A DNA stretch of 30,792 bases from a virus, in IMG/VR virus record IMGVR_UViG_3300033571_002405, positions 1-30,792 of that record; one strand, 5' to 3'. The position numbers were made by a program, and so were the translations under genes. The notes beneath the pieces were generated by a model that ran no database searches, had not been told where the DNA came from, and worked only from the letters and a program-made list of their open reading frames with translations. Shown piece by piece: positions 19,441-27,071 of the stretch (the first letter of the stretch is position 1; each line of letters starts with the position of its first letter).

Positions 19441-19722
19441 ATGAAATTTAAAGACTACACGGATCTGTTTATGTTTGTAAACGAGCAGAACCAGGAACTG
19501 AAGAACAGAATTGAAGAGTCAGGTATGGGAGATGAGGTAGAGATGCTCGTAGTTGTATCCTACCAAAAGACTGGTTCCGATAAGGGACAAGCCTATATCG
19601 AGCTGTCAAACAACAACGTAGAGGTAATTGCAGATATGCTTGACCTAGTTGTGGACGCTGTTGAGTCAAGCGAAGACAGCAGGATTGACTTTACAGATAT
19701 CGACAAGTTAGACATTAATTAA
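19441..19722 (+). CDS. Hypothetical acidic protein (93 aa)
   Basis: MKFKDYTDLFMFVNEQNQEL, a short strand (VEMLVVVSYQKTG) and a strongly acidic C-terminal half (DMLDLVVDAVESSEDSRIDF). Separated by 9 nt from the fibre-like gene and 10 nt from the next. No family recognised; small acidic proteins beside capsid or packaging genes can be scaffolds or chaperones, but nothing here proves it. Confidence 0.6.
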   Translation: MKFKDYTDLFMFVNEQNQELKNRIEESGMGDEVEMLVVVSYQKTGSDKGQAYIELSNNNVEVIADMLDLVVDAVESSEDSRIDFTDIDKLDIN

Positions 19723-19732
19723 AAACAACGTT

Positions 19733-19969
19733 ATGGAAATCATCAGAAAGATCGTCATCGGACCAGATCCGATGAAGGCGATGGCCTACTATATCGGCCA
19801 GAAAGCTGGGGCACATACCGTGTCCGCAATTGTACTCGATGACAAGTACCTACATCTGTACAACGAACGCAGATACGCCATCTACATCCAAGACGAGGAT
19901 GGTGCTCAGATGATCTGGAAGCGTATCGAAGGTATGCCTGTAGTAGTCGAGTTCGACTGCAACTTCTAA
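19733..19969 (+). CDS. Hypothetical protein (78 aa)
   Basis: MEIIRKIVIGPDPMKAMAYY, then beta strands (HTVSAIVLDDKYLHLYNERR, YAIYIQDEDG). Compact alpha/beta protein of unknown function in the packaging operon, preceding the GroES-like gene by 29 nt. Confidence 0.6.
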   Translation: MEIIRKIVIGPDPMKAMAYYIGQKAGAHTVSAIVLDDKYLHLYNERRYAIYIQDEDGAQMIWKRIEGMPVVVEFDCNF

Positions 19970-19998
19970 AGAAAACACAATTTAATTTACTTACTGGA

Positions 19999-20598
19999 AT
20001 GAAACCACTATATGACTTTATCGTATACCTACCTAAGCGTGTAAAAGACACGACAACAATCGGTGGGCAGGAAATCTACCTGGAGACCAAGTTCAACGAG
20101 TTTGAGCACCGCATTAACTACGCTGAAATCGTAGCAGTGCCACTAAAGTATCAGACTGGTGCCGAGGTTGGGGATATGCTGTTCATTCACCACCACGTGA
20201 TGGACTACAACGGAGCGCAGTGCATCGACAGAGAGAAGCACCTGTACAAGGTAGTGTACAACCCTGAAGGTGGATTTGGCACGCAGTGCTACGCATATAA
20301 GAAGAAAGACACAGGAACCATCCATATGATGACAGACTGGGTGTTTGTAGAGCCTGTAGAACAGCCTAAGAGAATCAAGAGCGATATCATTGAGATCATC
20401 GAGACAGAAGAGCAGGTAAATGAGTTTGGTCGAGTATGGTCAGACTCCCCATTCCTAAACGAAAACGGAGTGTACAAGGGAGACATCGTGCGCTTCGAGA
20501 AAAACGCTGACTACTCTATGGATGTAGACGGAAAGAAGGTGTGGCGTATGATGTTTAATCACCTGATGTTTGTCACAGATGAAAGCGCCATCAAGTAA
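19999..20598 (+). CDS. GroES-like co-chaperonin with two domain copies
   Basis: A 199-residue protein. The first half opens PLYDFIVYLPKRV, followed by an extended segment and YAEIVAVPLKYQTGAEVGDMLFIHHHV, reminiscent of the GroES beta-barrel with its mobile loop. TDWVFVEPVEQP (about 112-123) resembles the start of a second barrel, whose end reads GDIVRFEKNADYSMDVDGKK then MMFNHLMFV, close to the GroES GD-x-V-x-F and C-terminal strand pattern. It would cap the host GroEL ring to help fold virion proteins, as phage T4 gp31 does. Position just before the terminase genes suits a capsid-assembly role. The mobile-loop hydrophobic tripeptide is not obvious. Confidence 0.65.
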   Translation: MKPLYDFIVYLPKRVKDTTTIGGQEIYLETKFNEFEHRINYAEIVAVPLKYQTGAEVGDMLFIHHHVMDYNGAQCIDREKHLYKVVYNPEGGFGTQCYAYKKKDTGTIHMMTDWVFVEPVEQPKRIKSDIIEIIETEEQVNEFGRVWSDSPFLNENGVYKGDIVRFEKNADYSMDVDGKKVWRMMFNHLMFVTDESAIK

Positions 20599-20878
20599 CT
20601 TCACCACGGTAGATGCGGCACGTAGGCTGTTGTCTTCTATGGAGCAGGCAATCAATGGACTCATCGATGAGATCCGTAAGCCTGTAGACCCGGAACTTAC
20701 AGGTTCACCTAGAAAGGCTGAACTTAGCGCCATCAAGCAGTCTGTTATTGACGCACGTGAACTGATTCAGGAGAGGCAGCGACTTGAAGAGCTTATTCGA
20801 TCACTTGAAGACAATGATGAGGTATCCGAGGAGAGAGACTTTAAGGCCGGCTTTGCTGAGCGCAAAATAAAAGGATAA
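20579..20878 (+). CDS. Probable small terminase subunit or packaging accessory (99 aa)
   Basis: Starts MKAPSSNFTTVDAARRLLSS within the end of the co-chaperonin gene (20-nt overlap) and is almost fully helical, with a charged C-terminal coiled coil (ARELIQERQRLEELIRSL). Its TAA shares a base with the large terminase ATG. Small terminases are usually encoded just upstream of the large subunit and contain a helical DNA-binding part plus a coiled coil. Sequence similarity alone does not prove it; position and helical content are the support. Confidence 0.5.
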   Translation: MKAPSSNFTTVDAARRLLSSMEQAINGLIDEIRKPVDPELTGSPRKAELSAIKQSVIDARELIQERQRLEELIRSLEDNDEVSEERDFKAGFAERKIKG

Positions 20879-22998
20879 TGGCTGGACTAAAGGTCGTAGA
20901 CAAGGAGACGATAATAAACATATGTCCCGACAATACTGCCGGGGATATCATAGACTTGTTCGACCTAACCATACAGATTCCAAGACAACCAGACAAGAAA
21001 GACATCTTATTCAGCGACCTGAAGAAGACTGACCAGATGTGGAGGCGAATAGACCTCCCAAAAGAACTACTGGCAGTTAAGTCTATGGACGAGTGGTACG
21101 AAGCTCCTCGTGAGTTTCAGAATAAATACTCTCCTATAATTGACAGGGAGTTTGAGCGCAGGCGTAACGGTGTTTGGTTTATGAATAACGGAGAGCCTAC
21201 ATACATAACCGGACACCACTATATGTTCCTGCAGTGGTCAAGAATAGACATCGGATACCCATCTTATCTTGAGTTCCAGAGAAGACTGTTCCTGCACCAG
21301 ATGGCCTGCGAGGTTGATCCTAGGTGTATGGGACAGATTTACGTCAAGTGCAGACGCTCTGGCTATACCAATATGTGTAGCTCGATCATTACAGATGAGG
21401 CAACTCAGGTAAAAGAGAAGCTACTTGGTGTTATGTCCAAGACTGGAACTGACGCACAGGAGGCTGTATTTATGTCGAAAGTAGTTCCTATCTTTAGGTC
21501 CTATCCATTCTTCTTCAAGCCTATACAAGATGGTACCACAAATCCACGTGTGGAGTTGGCCTTCCGTGAGCCAGCAAAACGCATCACTAAGACAAACAAG
21601 ACCTCTCAGCGTGGAGAGGCACTCGACACTATAATTAACTGGAAGAATACAACCAACAACGCATATGACGGCTCTAAGACACATTTATTATTCTTCGATG
21701 AGGCTGGTAAGTGGCTCAAGCCCAGCGACATACGTGAGTCTTGGAGAATACATAGGACCTGCCTCCTTATTGGCCGCAAGATTATTGGAAAGGCTCTTGT
21801 CGGGTCTACAGTAAATCCACTGGACCAGGGGGGTCGCCAATACAGAGATCTGTACTACAACTCGGACCCCAAAGATAGAAACGATAACGATAGAACCAAG
21901 TCTGGACTCTATAAAGTATTCATTCCCGCATACGAGGCACTTGAAGGTTTCTTCGACAAGTATGGCAATCCTATTGTAGAAGATCCAAAGGAACCAGTCA
22001 TCGGTATGGATGGCGACATCGTAAAGATCGGAGCCAAGACTTTCTTGCGTAATGAGAGAAAGGCCCTGACAAATGACAGCTATGAGCTGAACGAAGTCAT
22101 CCGCCAGTTTCCATTTACAGAGGACGAGGCGTTCAGGGACTCAACCAAGTCAAGTCTGTTCAACATCGGAAAGATATACGAGCAGGTCCAGTATAACGAT
22201 GAACTGTATCCAGACCCAGTTGTGCGTGGGAACTTCTTCTGGGAGAATGGAGTTCAGGATACTAAGGTACAGTTTAAGCCAGACCCTGACGGTAGGTGGC
22301 ATATTACTTGGATGCCAGATCCTGATGATAGAAGTATTATGAAGATCGAGAACGGTAAGCGTGTGGCTCCTAACCATATGTACGGATGCGGAGGAGTTGA
22401 CTCCTATGACCTAGACGCTACTGTAGATGGCCGTTCATCTAAAGGTGCCTGCCATATGTACCTGAAGTTTAATATGAAGTACCCAAGCAATATGTTCGTT
22501 GCTGAGTACGCATCACGACCACCTCTGGCTAGAATCTTCTACGAGGATGTGCTGATGGCAGCTGTATTCTTTGGCTTCCCGCTACTTATAGAAAATAACA
22601 AGTACGGAATCGTTAGATACTTTGAATCTAGGGGGTACGATGGGTACGTTATGGACAGGCCCGAACACCTCGGAGGATCAACAAACCACGTCACGGTAAA
22701 GTCAAAGGGTATCCCATCAAACTCGCAGGATGTTATACAGGCTCACGCTCAGTCAATTGAGGCATTCATCCACGAGCACGTGGGCCTGAACAATGAGACG
22801 GGATCATACGGAAAGATGTACTTCAGTAGAACACTTGAGGATTGGATTAACTTCAAGATAGACGACAGAACCAAGTATGACTTGTCTATATCTTCCGGTC
22901 TCGCACTACTAGCAGCGCAGAAAGTTGTCAAGGAGAAAAAGACTACGAACTTCAATGATAAAGTGTTCTTCCGTAAGGTAAAACAAATAGTTCGATAA
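20878..22998 (+). CDS. terL: Terminase large subunit
   Basis: A 706-residue DNA-packaging motor. The P-loop region is YVKCRRSGYTNM (about 156-166), a deviant Walker A with Tyr where Lys is usual and basic residues upstream, as in other phage terminases. Walker B is HLLFFDEA (269-276). The C-terminal RNase H-like nuclease has GVDSYD (Asp508), followed by LLIENNKYG (Glu572), and a late acidic region. It cuts and pumps phage DNA through the portal encoded next. It is large for the family, similar in size to crAss-like phage terminases, but I do not claim that lineage. The start overlaps the preceding stop by one base. Confidence 0.9.
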   Translation: MAGLKVVDKETIINICPDNTAGDIIDLFDLTIQIPRQPDKKDILFSDLKKTDQMWRRIDLPKELLAVKSMDEWYEAPREFQNKYSPIIDREFERRRNGVWFMNNGEPTYITGHHYMFLQWSRIDIGYPSYLEFQRRLFLHQMACEVDPRCMGQIYVKCRRSGYTNMCSSIITDEATQVKEKLLGVMSKTGTDAQEAVFMSKVVPIFRSYPFFFKPIQDGTTNPRVELAFREPAKRITKTNKTSQRGEALDTIINWKNTTNNAYDGSKTHLLFFDEAGKWLKPSDIRESWRIHRTCLLIGRKIIGKALVGSTVNPLDQGGRQYRDLYYNSDPKDRNDNDRTKSGLYKVFIPAYEALEGFFDKYGNPIVEDPKEPVIGMDGDIVKIGAKTFLRNERKALTNDSYELNEVIRQFPFTEDEAFRDSTKSSLFNIGKIYEQVQYNDELYPDPVVRGNFFWENGVQDTKVQFKPDPDGRWHITWMPDPDDRSIMKIENGKRVAPNHMYGCGGVDSYDLDATVDGRSSKGACHMYLKFNMKYPSNMFVAEYASRPPLARIFYEDVLMAAVFFGFPLLIENNKYGIVRYFESRGYDGYVMDRPEHLGGSTNHVTVKSKGIPSNSQDVIQAHAQSIEAFIHEHVGLNNETGSYGKMYFSRTLEDWINFKIDDRTKYDLSISSGLALLAAQKVVKEKKTTNFNDKVFFRKVKQIVR

Positions 22999-23003
22999 TT
23001 CAA

Positions 23004-23011
23004 TACCTTTG
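23004..23011 (+). promoter_or_regulatory. -7 box upstream of portal gene
   Basis: TACCTTTG in the 55-nt gap between terL and portal, 42 nt before the ATG at 23054. Downstream in the leader, CCTTA and TAAGG can form a small hairpin (about 23025-23045). No -33 TTG. Confidence 0.5.
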
Positions 23012-23053
23012 TATGAAATATGCGACCTTACGTCGTAAAATAAGGCTTAACGT

Positions 23054-25495
23054 ATGATAGATGATGTAGGATTGAGCTCAGGACTCGGATTCCCTGACCC
23101 GCTAGCGCCACACGCTGTAAAGGTCACAAAGGAATACGGGCTCAAGTATGCGAAAGGCGTATATGCTCAGTGGGGTGGAACAGATACTACTGGTTCGCTA
23201 TACAATAGAAGATGGAAGGAGTTTCAGATAAACCGAGACTACGCAAATGGTACGCAAGATACCAACATCTATAAGCAGATCTTAACGTCATTAGACCCCA
23301 ACAATGGAGACGGTGCGCTTATGTCGCTAGATTGGACTCCGGTTCCAATCGTACCAAAGTTTGTAAAGGTTGTCGTTAATAAGATTCTGTCCACTGAGCC
23401 ATTCCCTAACGTAGACGCTATCGATCCTATTTCTCAGACGGAGAAAGATAAAGAGAAGGCTAAGATCAAGTTCCGCATCGAAAATAAGGCAGCTATCCTA
23501 CAGGCAAGAGATGCAGGTATCGATGTCAAGTTCAACCCTGATGACTTGCCTGACACCACAGAGGAGGCAGAGATCTTCCTGGAGTCTTCAGTAAAGACAA
23601 GTGCAGAGATTGCTGCACAGATTGCAACAAGGTTGACGCTATCTTGGAACGACTTTAACGAAAGAATCTACAGACGTAACGTAGAAGATATCGTAACACT
23701 GGGTATGGCTGTTGTCAAGAGAGACAATGACCCTAACTACGGCATCAAGACCAAGTATGTAGACCCAGCGTTCTTCATCCATAGCTTTACGGACGACCCT
23801 AACTTCACAGACTGTGTGTATATGGGCAGTATCCAGCGGATGACAATTCAGGAGCTGAAGCGTATTGCAGGAGACCAGTTTACGGAAGATGAGTACAAGA
23901 GAATTGCAAACAGCGTAGCCAATAGACTTGGCAACAACGCAGACAGGTTGATGGATATGCACTTTGATCCATCCCTCAGCTCATATAACTACGGATACGA
24001 TGAGTTCACCGTAGAGATTATGGACTTTGAGTTCGTGAGTGTAGACCAGATTATCTTCGAGAAAAAGACATCTAGATTTGGTAACGAAGGATTCTACTAC
24101 AAGGGATACACGTACAAGGCCCCAGCGCAGTCAGTTTACGACAGGGAGCCAGTTGCAATGAACAATGCCACGCTATACGGAGGTAAGTACATTGTAGGTA
24201 CAGATTACTTGTTCGATTACGGTCTGAAGAAGAATATCCCTAAAAACATCCACGACCTTTCTAGAACTAGGTTCTCTTACTCTGTTGTTGCGACAAACAT
24301 CAGACGTATGATCCCCAAGTCTATGGTCAGTGGTGTTATTGGATTCGCAGACCAACTCCAGCTTTCTCACCTAAAGATTCAGCAGTCTGTTGCTAAGGCT
24401 AAGCCTGACGGATTGCTTGTAGACATCGAAGGTCTTGAGAACGTACAGCTCGGACGTGGCGGAGAACTTCAGCCTCTGGATATCCAAGACATCTACGAAC
24501 AGACTGGTGTATTCTATTACCGCTCTAAGAATCCTGATGGATCATTCCAGAACCCACCTGTACGCTCACTAGACAACAGCATCAGAAATATCAACGAGCT
24601 GATTACGCTGTACAACCACTACCTGCGTATGATTCGTGATGCCACGGGTATCAACGAGGCTATGGACGCTTCTACTCCAAAGGGAGAGCAACTGGTAGGT
24701 GTACGCCAGCAGGCCATTGCGGCTGGAAATAATGCGATCTACGACATTACTAACGCATCTATGGTACTATACCGCAGAGTGTGCGAAGATGTCGTTAAAT
24801 GCCTTCAAATCATCCCTGTGAACTCTGTGCTATATAAGGCATATGAGAACGCTATCGGTAGAGAGAATATGACGGTGCTCAGTTCGTTTAAGGACTTACC
24901 TATGTACAACTTCGGTGTGCGTGTGGTAACTGAGATGAACGACCAGGACAAGGCATATCTAGAGGCCAACATTCAGGCAGCACTTAGCACTGGCGAGATT
25001 GACTTGGAAGATGCTATTGCCATCCGACAGCTTCGTGATGTAGACCAGGCGGAGAAGCTTCTTATCGTGCGTAGAAAGAAGCGTATCAAGCAGCGTCAGG
25101 AGATCGCATCTCAGAACTCTCAGATGCAGGCACAGGCAAACATTCAGACTGCACAGGCTAGCGCACAAGGCGAGGCTCAGCTGGAGCAACTGAAGTCTCA
25201 ACTAGAGGTGCAGAAAATGCAGATTGAGGCCCAAGTTAAGTCACAGCTTTTGCAAGTTGAGTACAGCCTGAAGATGCAACTGGAGCAGGTAAAGATGGGA
25301 GTCCAGCAGCAGCAAGATCAAGAGAAGACCCAGCAGATGCAGGCTATGGAAGAGATGAAGGAGGAGAAGAAAGATGAGCGAATCGACAAACAGGCTGTCG
25401 CTCAGTCCAAACTAATCTCCCAAAGACAGGGCAAAAGACCTGAACTTACTGACGAGCAGGAGGATGACATTATGAAAATCCTAGCTGGAGAATAA
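23054..25495 (+). CDS. Portal protein
   Basis: An 813-residue protein directly after terL, the usual portal position. Portal-like features are an N-terminal region with WKEFQINRDYANGTQDTNIY, VPKFVKVVVNKIL near 103-115, a long mixed core, and QSVAKAKPDGLLVDIEGLEN with ATGINEAMDAST further on. From about residue 670 the chain is a long Gln/Glu/Lys-rich coiled coil (QLEQLKSQLEVQKMQIEAQV and similar), and it ends in an acidic tail. Twelve copies should form the ring through which DNA enters the capsid. Length is at the upper end for portals. Identification rests on context and layout more than on a single motif. Confidence 0.8.
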   Translation: MIDDVGLSSGLGFPDPLAPHAVKVTKEYGLKYAKGVYAQWGGTDTTGSLYNRRWKEFQINRDYANGTQDTNIYKQILTSLDPNNGDGALMSLDWTPVPIVPKFVKVVVNKILSTEPFPNVDAIDPISQTEKDKEKAKIKFRIENKAAILQARDAGIDVKFNPDDLPDTTEEAEIFLESSVKTSAEIAAQIATRLTLSWNDFNERIYRRNVEDIVTLGMAVVKRDNDPNYGIKTKYVDPAFFIHSFTDDPNFTDCVYMGSIQRMTIQELKRIAGDQFTEDEYKRIANSVANRLGNNADRLMDMHFDPSLSSYNYGYDEFTVEIMDFEFVSVDQIIFEKKTSRFGNEGFYYKGYTYKAPAQSVYDREPVAMNNATLYGGKYIVGTDYLFDYGLKKNIPKNIHDLSRTRFSYSVVATNIRRMIPKSMVSGVIGFADQLQLSHLKIQQSVAKAKPDGLLVDIEGLENVQLGRGGELQPLDIQDIYEQTGVFYYRSKNPDGSFQNPPVRSLDNSIRNINELITLYNHYLRMIRDATGINEAMDASTPKGEQLVGVRQQAIAAGNNAIYDITNASMVLYRRVCEDVVKCLQIIPVNSVLYKAYENAIGRENMTVLSSFKDLPMYNFGVRVVTEMNDQDKAYLEANIQAALSTGEIDLEDAIAIRQLRDVDQAEKLLIVRRKKRIKQRQEIASQNSQMQAQANIQTAQASAQGEAQLEQLKSQLEVQKMQIEAQVKSQLLQVEYSLKMQLEQVKMGVQQQQDQEKTQQMQAMEEMKEEKKDERIDKQAVAQSKLISQRQGKRPELTDEQEDDIMKILAGE

Positions 25496-25497
25496 CG

Positions 25498-25505
25498 TAT
25501 ATTTG
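25498..25505 (+). promoter_or_regulatory. -7 box downstream of portal
   Basis: TATATTTG in context GTATATTTGCA, starting 3 nt after the portal stop and 36 nt before the ATG at 25542. It would serve the small virion gene and lysis cassette. Confidence 0.55.
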
Positions 25506-25541
25506 CATAACAGACTATTGACTTTTTAAAAATTTTTAAAT

Positions 25542-25814
25542 ATGGCTCACGAGAATATCCAAGCGGATACTAACTTTTACCGCCAGTCCTTTGGACAGGC
25601 TGGTTTCAGAGTTATTACATCTGCCTTCGTACCAGTTTCAGGTGAAGAATATAGAGTTATTTTGCCCCTAGAAACATCTACCGTTAGTGCTGTATCTCTT
25701 GATGCAGTTGGCGATAATCTGTCATCAGTATCTCTGCCAGCTAACCTTGCTGTGTATGGATTGTTTTCATCTGTAACCGTGGCTAGTGGTAAAGTGCTAG
25801 CCTACATTGCCTAA
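25542..25814 (+). CDS. Small probable virion protein (90 aa)
   Basis: MAHENIQADTNFYRQSFGQA, then Val/Ser/Thr-rich beta sequence (SAFVPVSGEEYRVILPLETS, LFSSVTVASGKVLAYIA). It resembles the small all-beta proteins that decorate capsids or fibres. It has its own -7 box, suggesting high expression. No named family. Confidence 0.55.
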   Translation: MAHENIQADTNFYRQSFGQAGFRVITSAFVPVSGEEYRVILPLETSTVSAVSLDAVGDNLSSVSLPANLAVYGLFSSVTVASGKVLAYIA

Positions 25815-25870
25815 GTTATGTTGGGTCTGGGTTTAGGTTTAAATAAGTAATCTAGTAAAGATTATTACTC

Positions 25871-26032
25871 GTGAAAAACGACAGCACAGAAGCGGTAGCC
25901 GCATCTTGGGGTTTGACTATAGGAGGTCTTACGCTAGCACAAGTTCATCAGATTGCTGGACTATTTGTTATGATCGCTTCTTTCTGCTATACCATATGGA
26001 GATGGCATAGAGATATCAAGAACGAAAAATGA
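25871..26032 (+). CDS. Small membrane protein with GTG start, possible holin partner (53 aa)
   Basis: Starts at GTG 25871 (no ATG available in frame): MKNDSTEAVAASWGLTIGGL, then a hydrophobic segment (IAGLFVMIASFCYTIW, about 28-43) and a basic tail RWHRDIKNEK. A weaker hydrophobic stretch lies at 11-24. The TGA overlaps the ATG of the holin-like gene by 4 nt. Size, topology and place make it a candidate second holin or antiholin; no family match is claimed. Confidence 0.55.
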   Translation: MKNDSTEAVAASWGLTIGGLTLAQVHQIAGLFVMIASFCYTIWRWHRDIKNEK

Positions 26033-26238
26033 ATTTGCTGATAGAGCGTATATTTAAAAATTGGAAAACAACACTTCTGGGCTTAGCTATGATAATTGCC
26101 TGTTTCGTGTTGGTATTCCTAGAGAAGGCCACCCTCACTGAAGCATCAGTCTTCATAGTAGGTGGCTTTACTATGTTATTTCTACGTGACTCGGCAGATA
26201 GTGTGAAGAAAAATCCAAGAAGATACGATGGAGAGTAG
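26029..26238 (+). CDS. Holin-like protein (69 aa)
   Basis: Two transmembrane segments: TTLLGLAMIIACFVLVFL (about 14-31) and ASVFIVGGFTMLFL (about 39-52), joined by a short EKATLTE turn, with a basic N-terminus (LIERIFKNWK) and a charged tail. The opening NWKTTLLGLAMI is a pattern I recognise from small phage holin-like proteins. It would permeabilise the inner membrane and is followed directly by the endolysin gene (11-nt overlap). Confidence 0.7.
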   Translation: MNLLIERIFKNWKTTLLGLAMIIACFVLVFLEKATLTEASVFIVGGFTMLFLRDSADSVKKNPRRYDGE

Positions 26239-26698
26239 ATATTTTAGACTGTCAGAAGTAGAGGCATCTCACGATGCTAAGCGGCTTGGCATAGATAACA
26301 GCGCCACCAAAGAGGTAAAGAAGAACGCTGAGTATCTGGCTAAGAATCTGCTTGACAAGGTGCGTGAACACTTTGGCGTACCTATCTACATATCTTCCTG
26401 GTACAGATCACCAGCATTAAACAAAAAGATTAAGGGATCATCCACCTCTTTGCACCTGACTGGTTGTGCTGTGGATATCGATATGGATGGTAGAAACTCT
26501 GTATCAAACAAGCAGGTATTTGAATACATCAAGGATAATATGCTGTTCACTGAGCTTATCTGTGAACACCCAGATTCCAAGGGTAATCCTGCGTGGGTAC
26601 ACGTTGGGTTAGTTAAGGGCAGAGAAGAAGAGATGGAAGTATTGATCGCTAAAAGAAATAAAAATGGCAAGACTACTTATTCTCATTATCCTGCTTAG
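26228..26698 (+). CDS. Endolysin, peptidase M15-like
   Basis: A 156-residue metallopeptidase. ISSWYRSPALNKKIKG (about 55-70) is followed by SSTSLHLTGCAVDID (His76, Asp83) and AWVHVG (His125): the zinc-binding H ... D ... H pattern of the M15 / D-Ala-D-Ala carboxypeptidase fold. It should cleave peptide cross-links of peptidoglycan. There is no signal peptide, so it needs the holin encoded before it. Its 3' end overlaps the spanin-like gene by 35 nt. Confidence 0.88.
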   Translation: MESRYFRLSEVEASHDAKRLGIDNSATKEVKKNAEYLAKNLLDKVREHFGVPIYISSWYRSPALNKKIKGSSTSLHLTGCAVDIDMDGRNSVSNKQVFEYIKDNMLFTELICEHPDSKGNPAWVHVGLVKGREEEMEVLIAKRNKNGKTTYSHYPA

Positions 26699-27071
26699 CT
26701 CTTGCTCCGCTGAATGGCATCTAAAAAAAGCTATCAAGAAGGATCCTGAAATTGTAAGCAACATACTTATCTATAAGTACGATACCCTGTGGACAAACTC
26801 TATCAGGCTAAAGGATTCTGTTAGCATTGACTTCAGAGACAGCGTACTGATAACCAATGATACCATCGTAATCAAGTTAAAGAAGACGGCTAATAACAAC
26901 ATAAGCGTAGATGCTAAGGTTGTGCCGTATCCTATATATAGAAAGGTCACTCAATACAAGACCGTAATAAAACAGAAGGAGAAGAAGCTTGAGTCTTTCT
27001 TCTGGCAGATTGTTTTAGCTACTATTGTAGTACTTGGTTCTCTGAGAATAATTAATAAAAGCATCGAGTAA
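26664..27071 (+). CDS. Probable unimolecular spanin (lipoprotein plus C-terminal membrane segment)
   Basis: A 135-residue protein with an N-terminal lipoprotein signal, ARLLILIILLSSC (lipobox with Cys14), a mainly beta periplasmic region with basic parts (WHLKKAIKKDPE, KTVIKQKEKKLE), and a C-terminal transmembrane segment FFWQIVLATIVVLGSL (about 111-126). Lipid in the outer membrane plus a helix in the inner membrane is the u-spanin arrangement, as in phage T1 gp11. This would fuse the two membranes in the last step of lysis. Location directly after the endolysin supports the call. A host-derived lipoprotein is a weaker alternative. Confidence 0.7.
   Translation: MARLLILIILLSSCSAEWHLKKAIKKDPEIVSNILIYKYDTLWTNSIRLKDSVSIDFRDSVLITNDTIVIKLKKTANNNISVDAKVVPYPIYRKVTQYKTVIKQKEKKLESFFWQIVLATIVVLGSLRIINKSIE

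Noticed and set aside
25818-25850. A 10-codon ORF reading MLGLGLGLNK before the lysis cassette.
   Set aside because: Too short to separate from chance, although GLGLGLNK-type ends occur near phage structural genes; no overlap coupling with the next gene.
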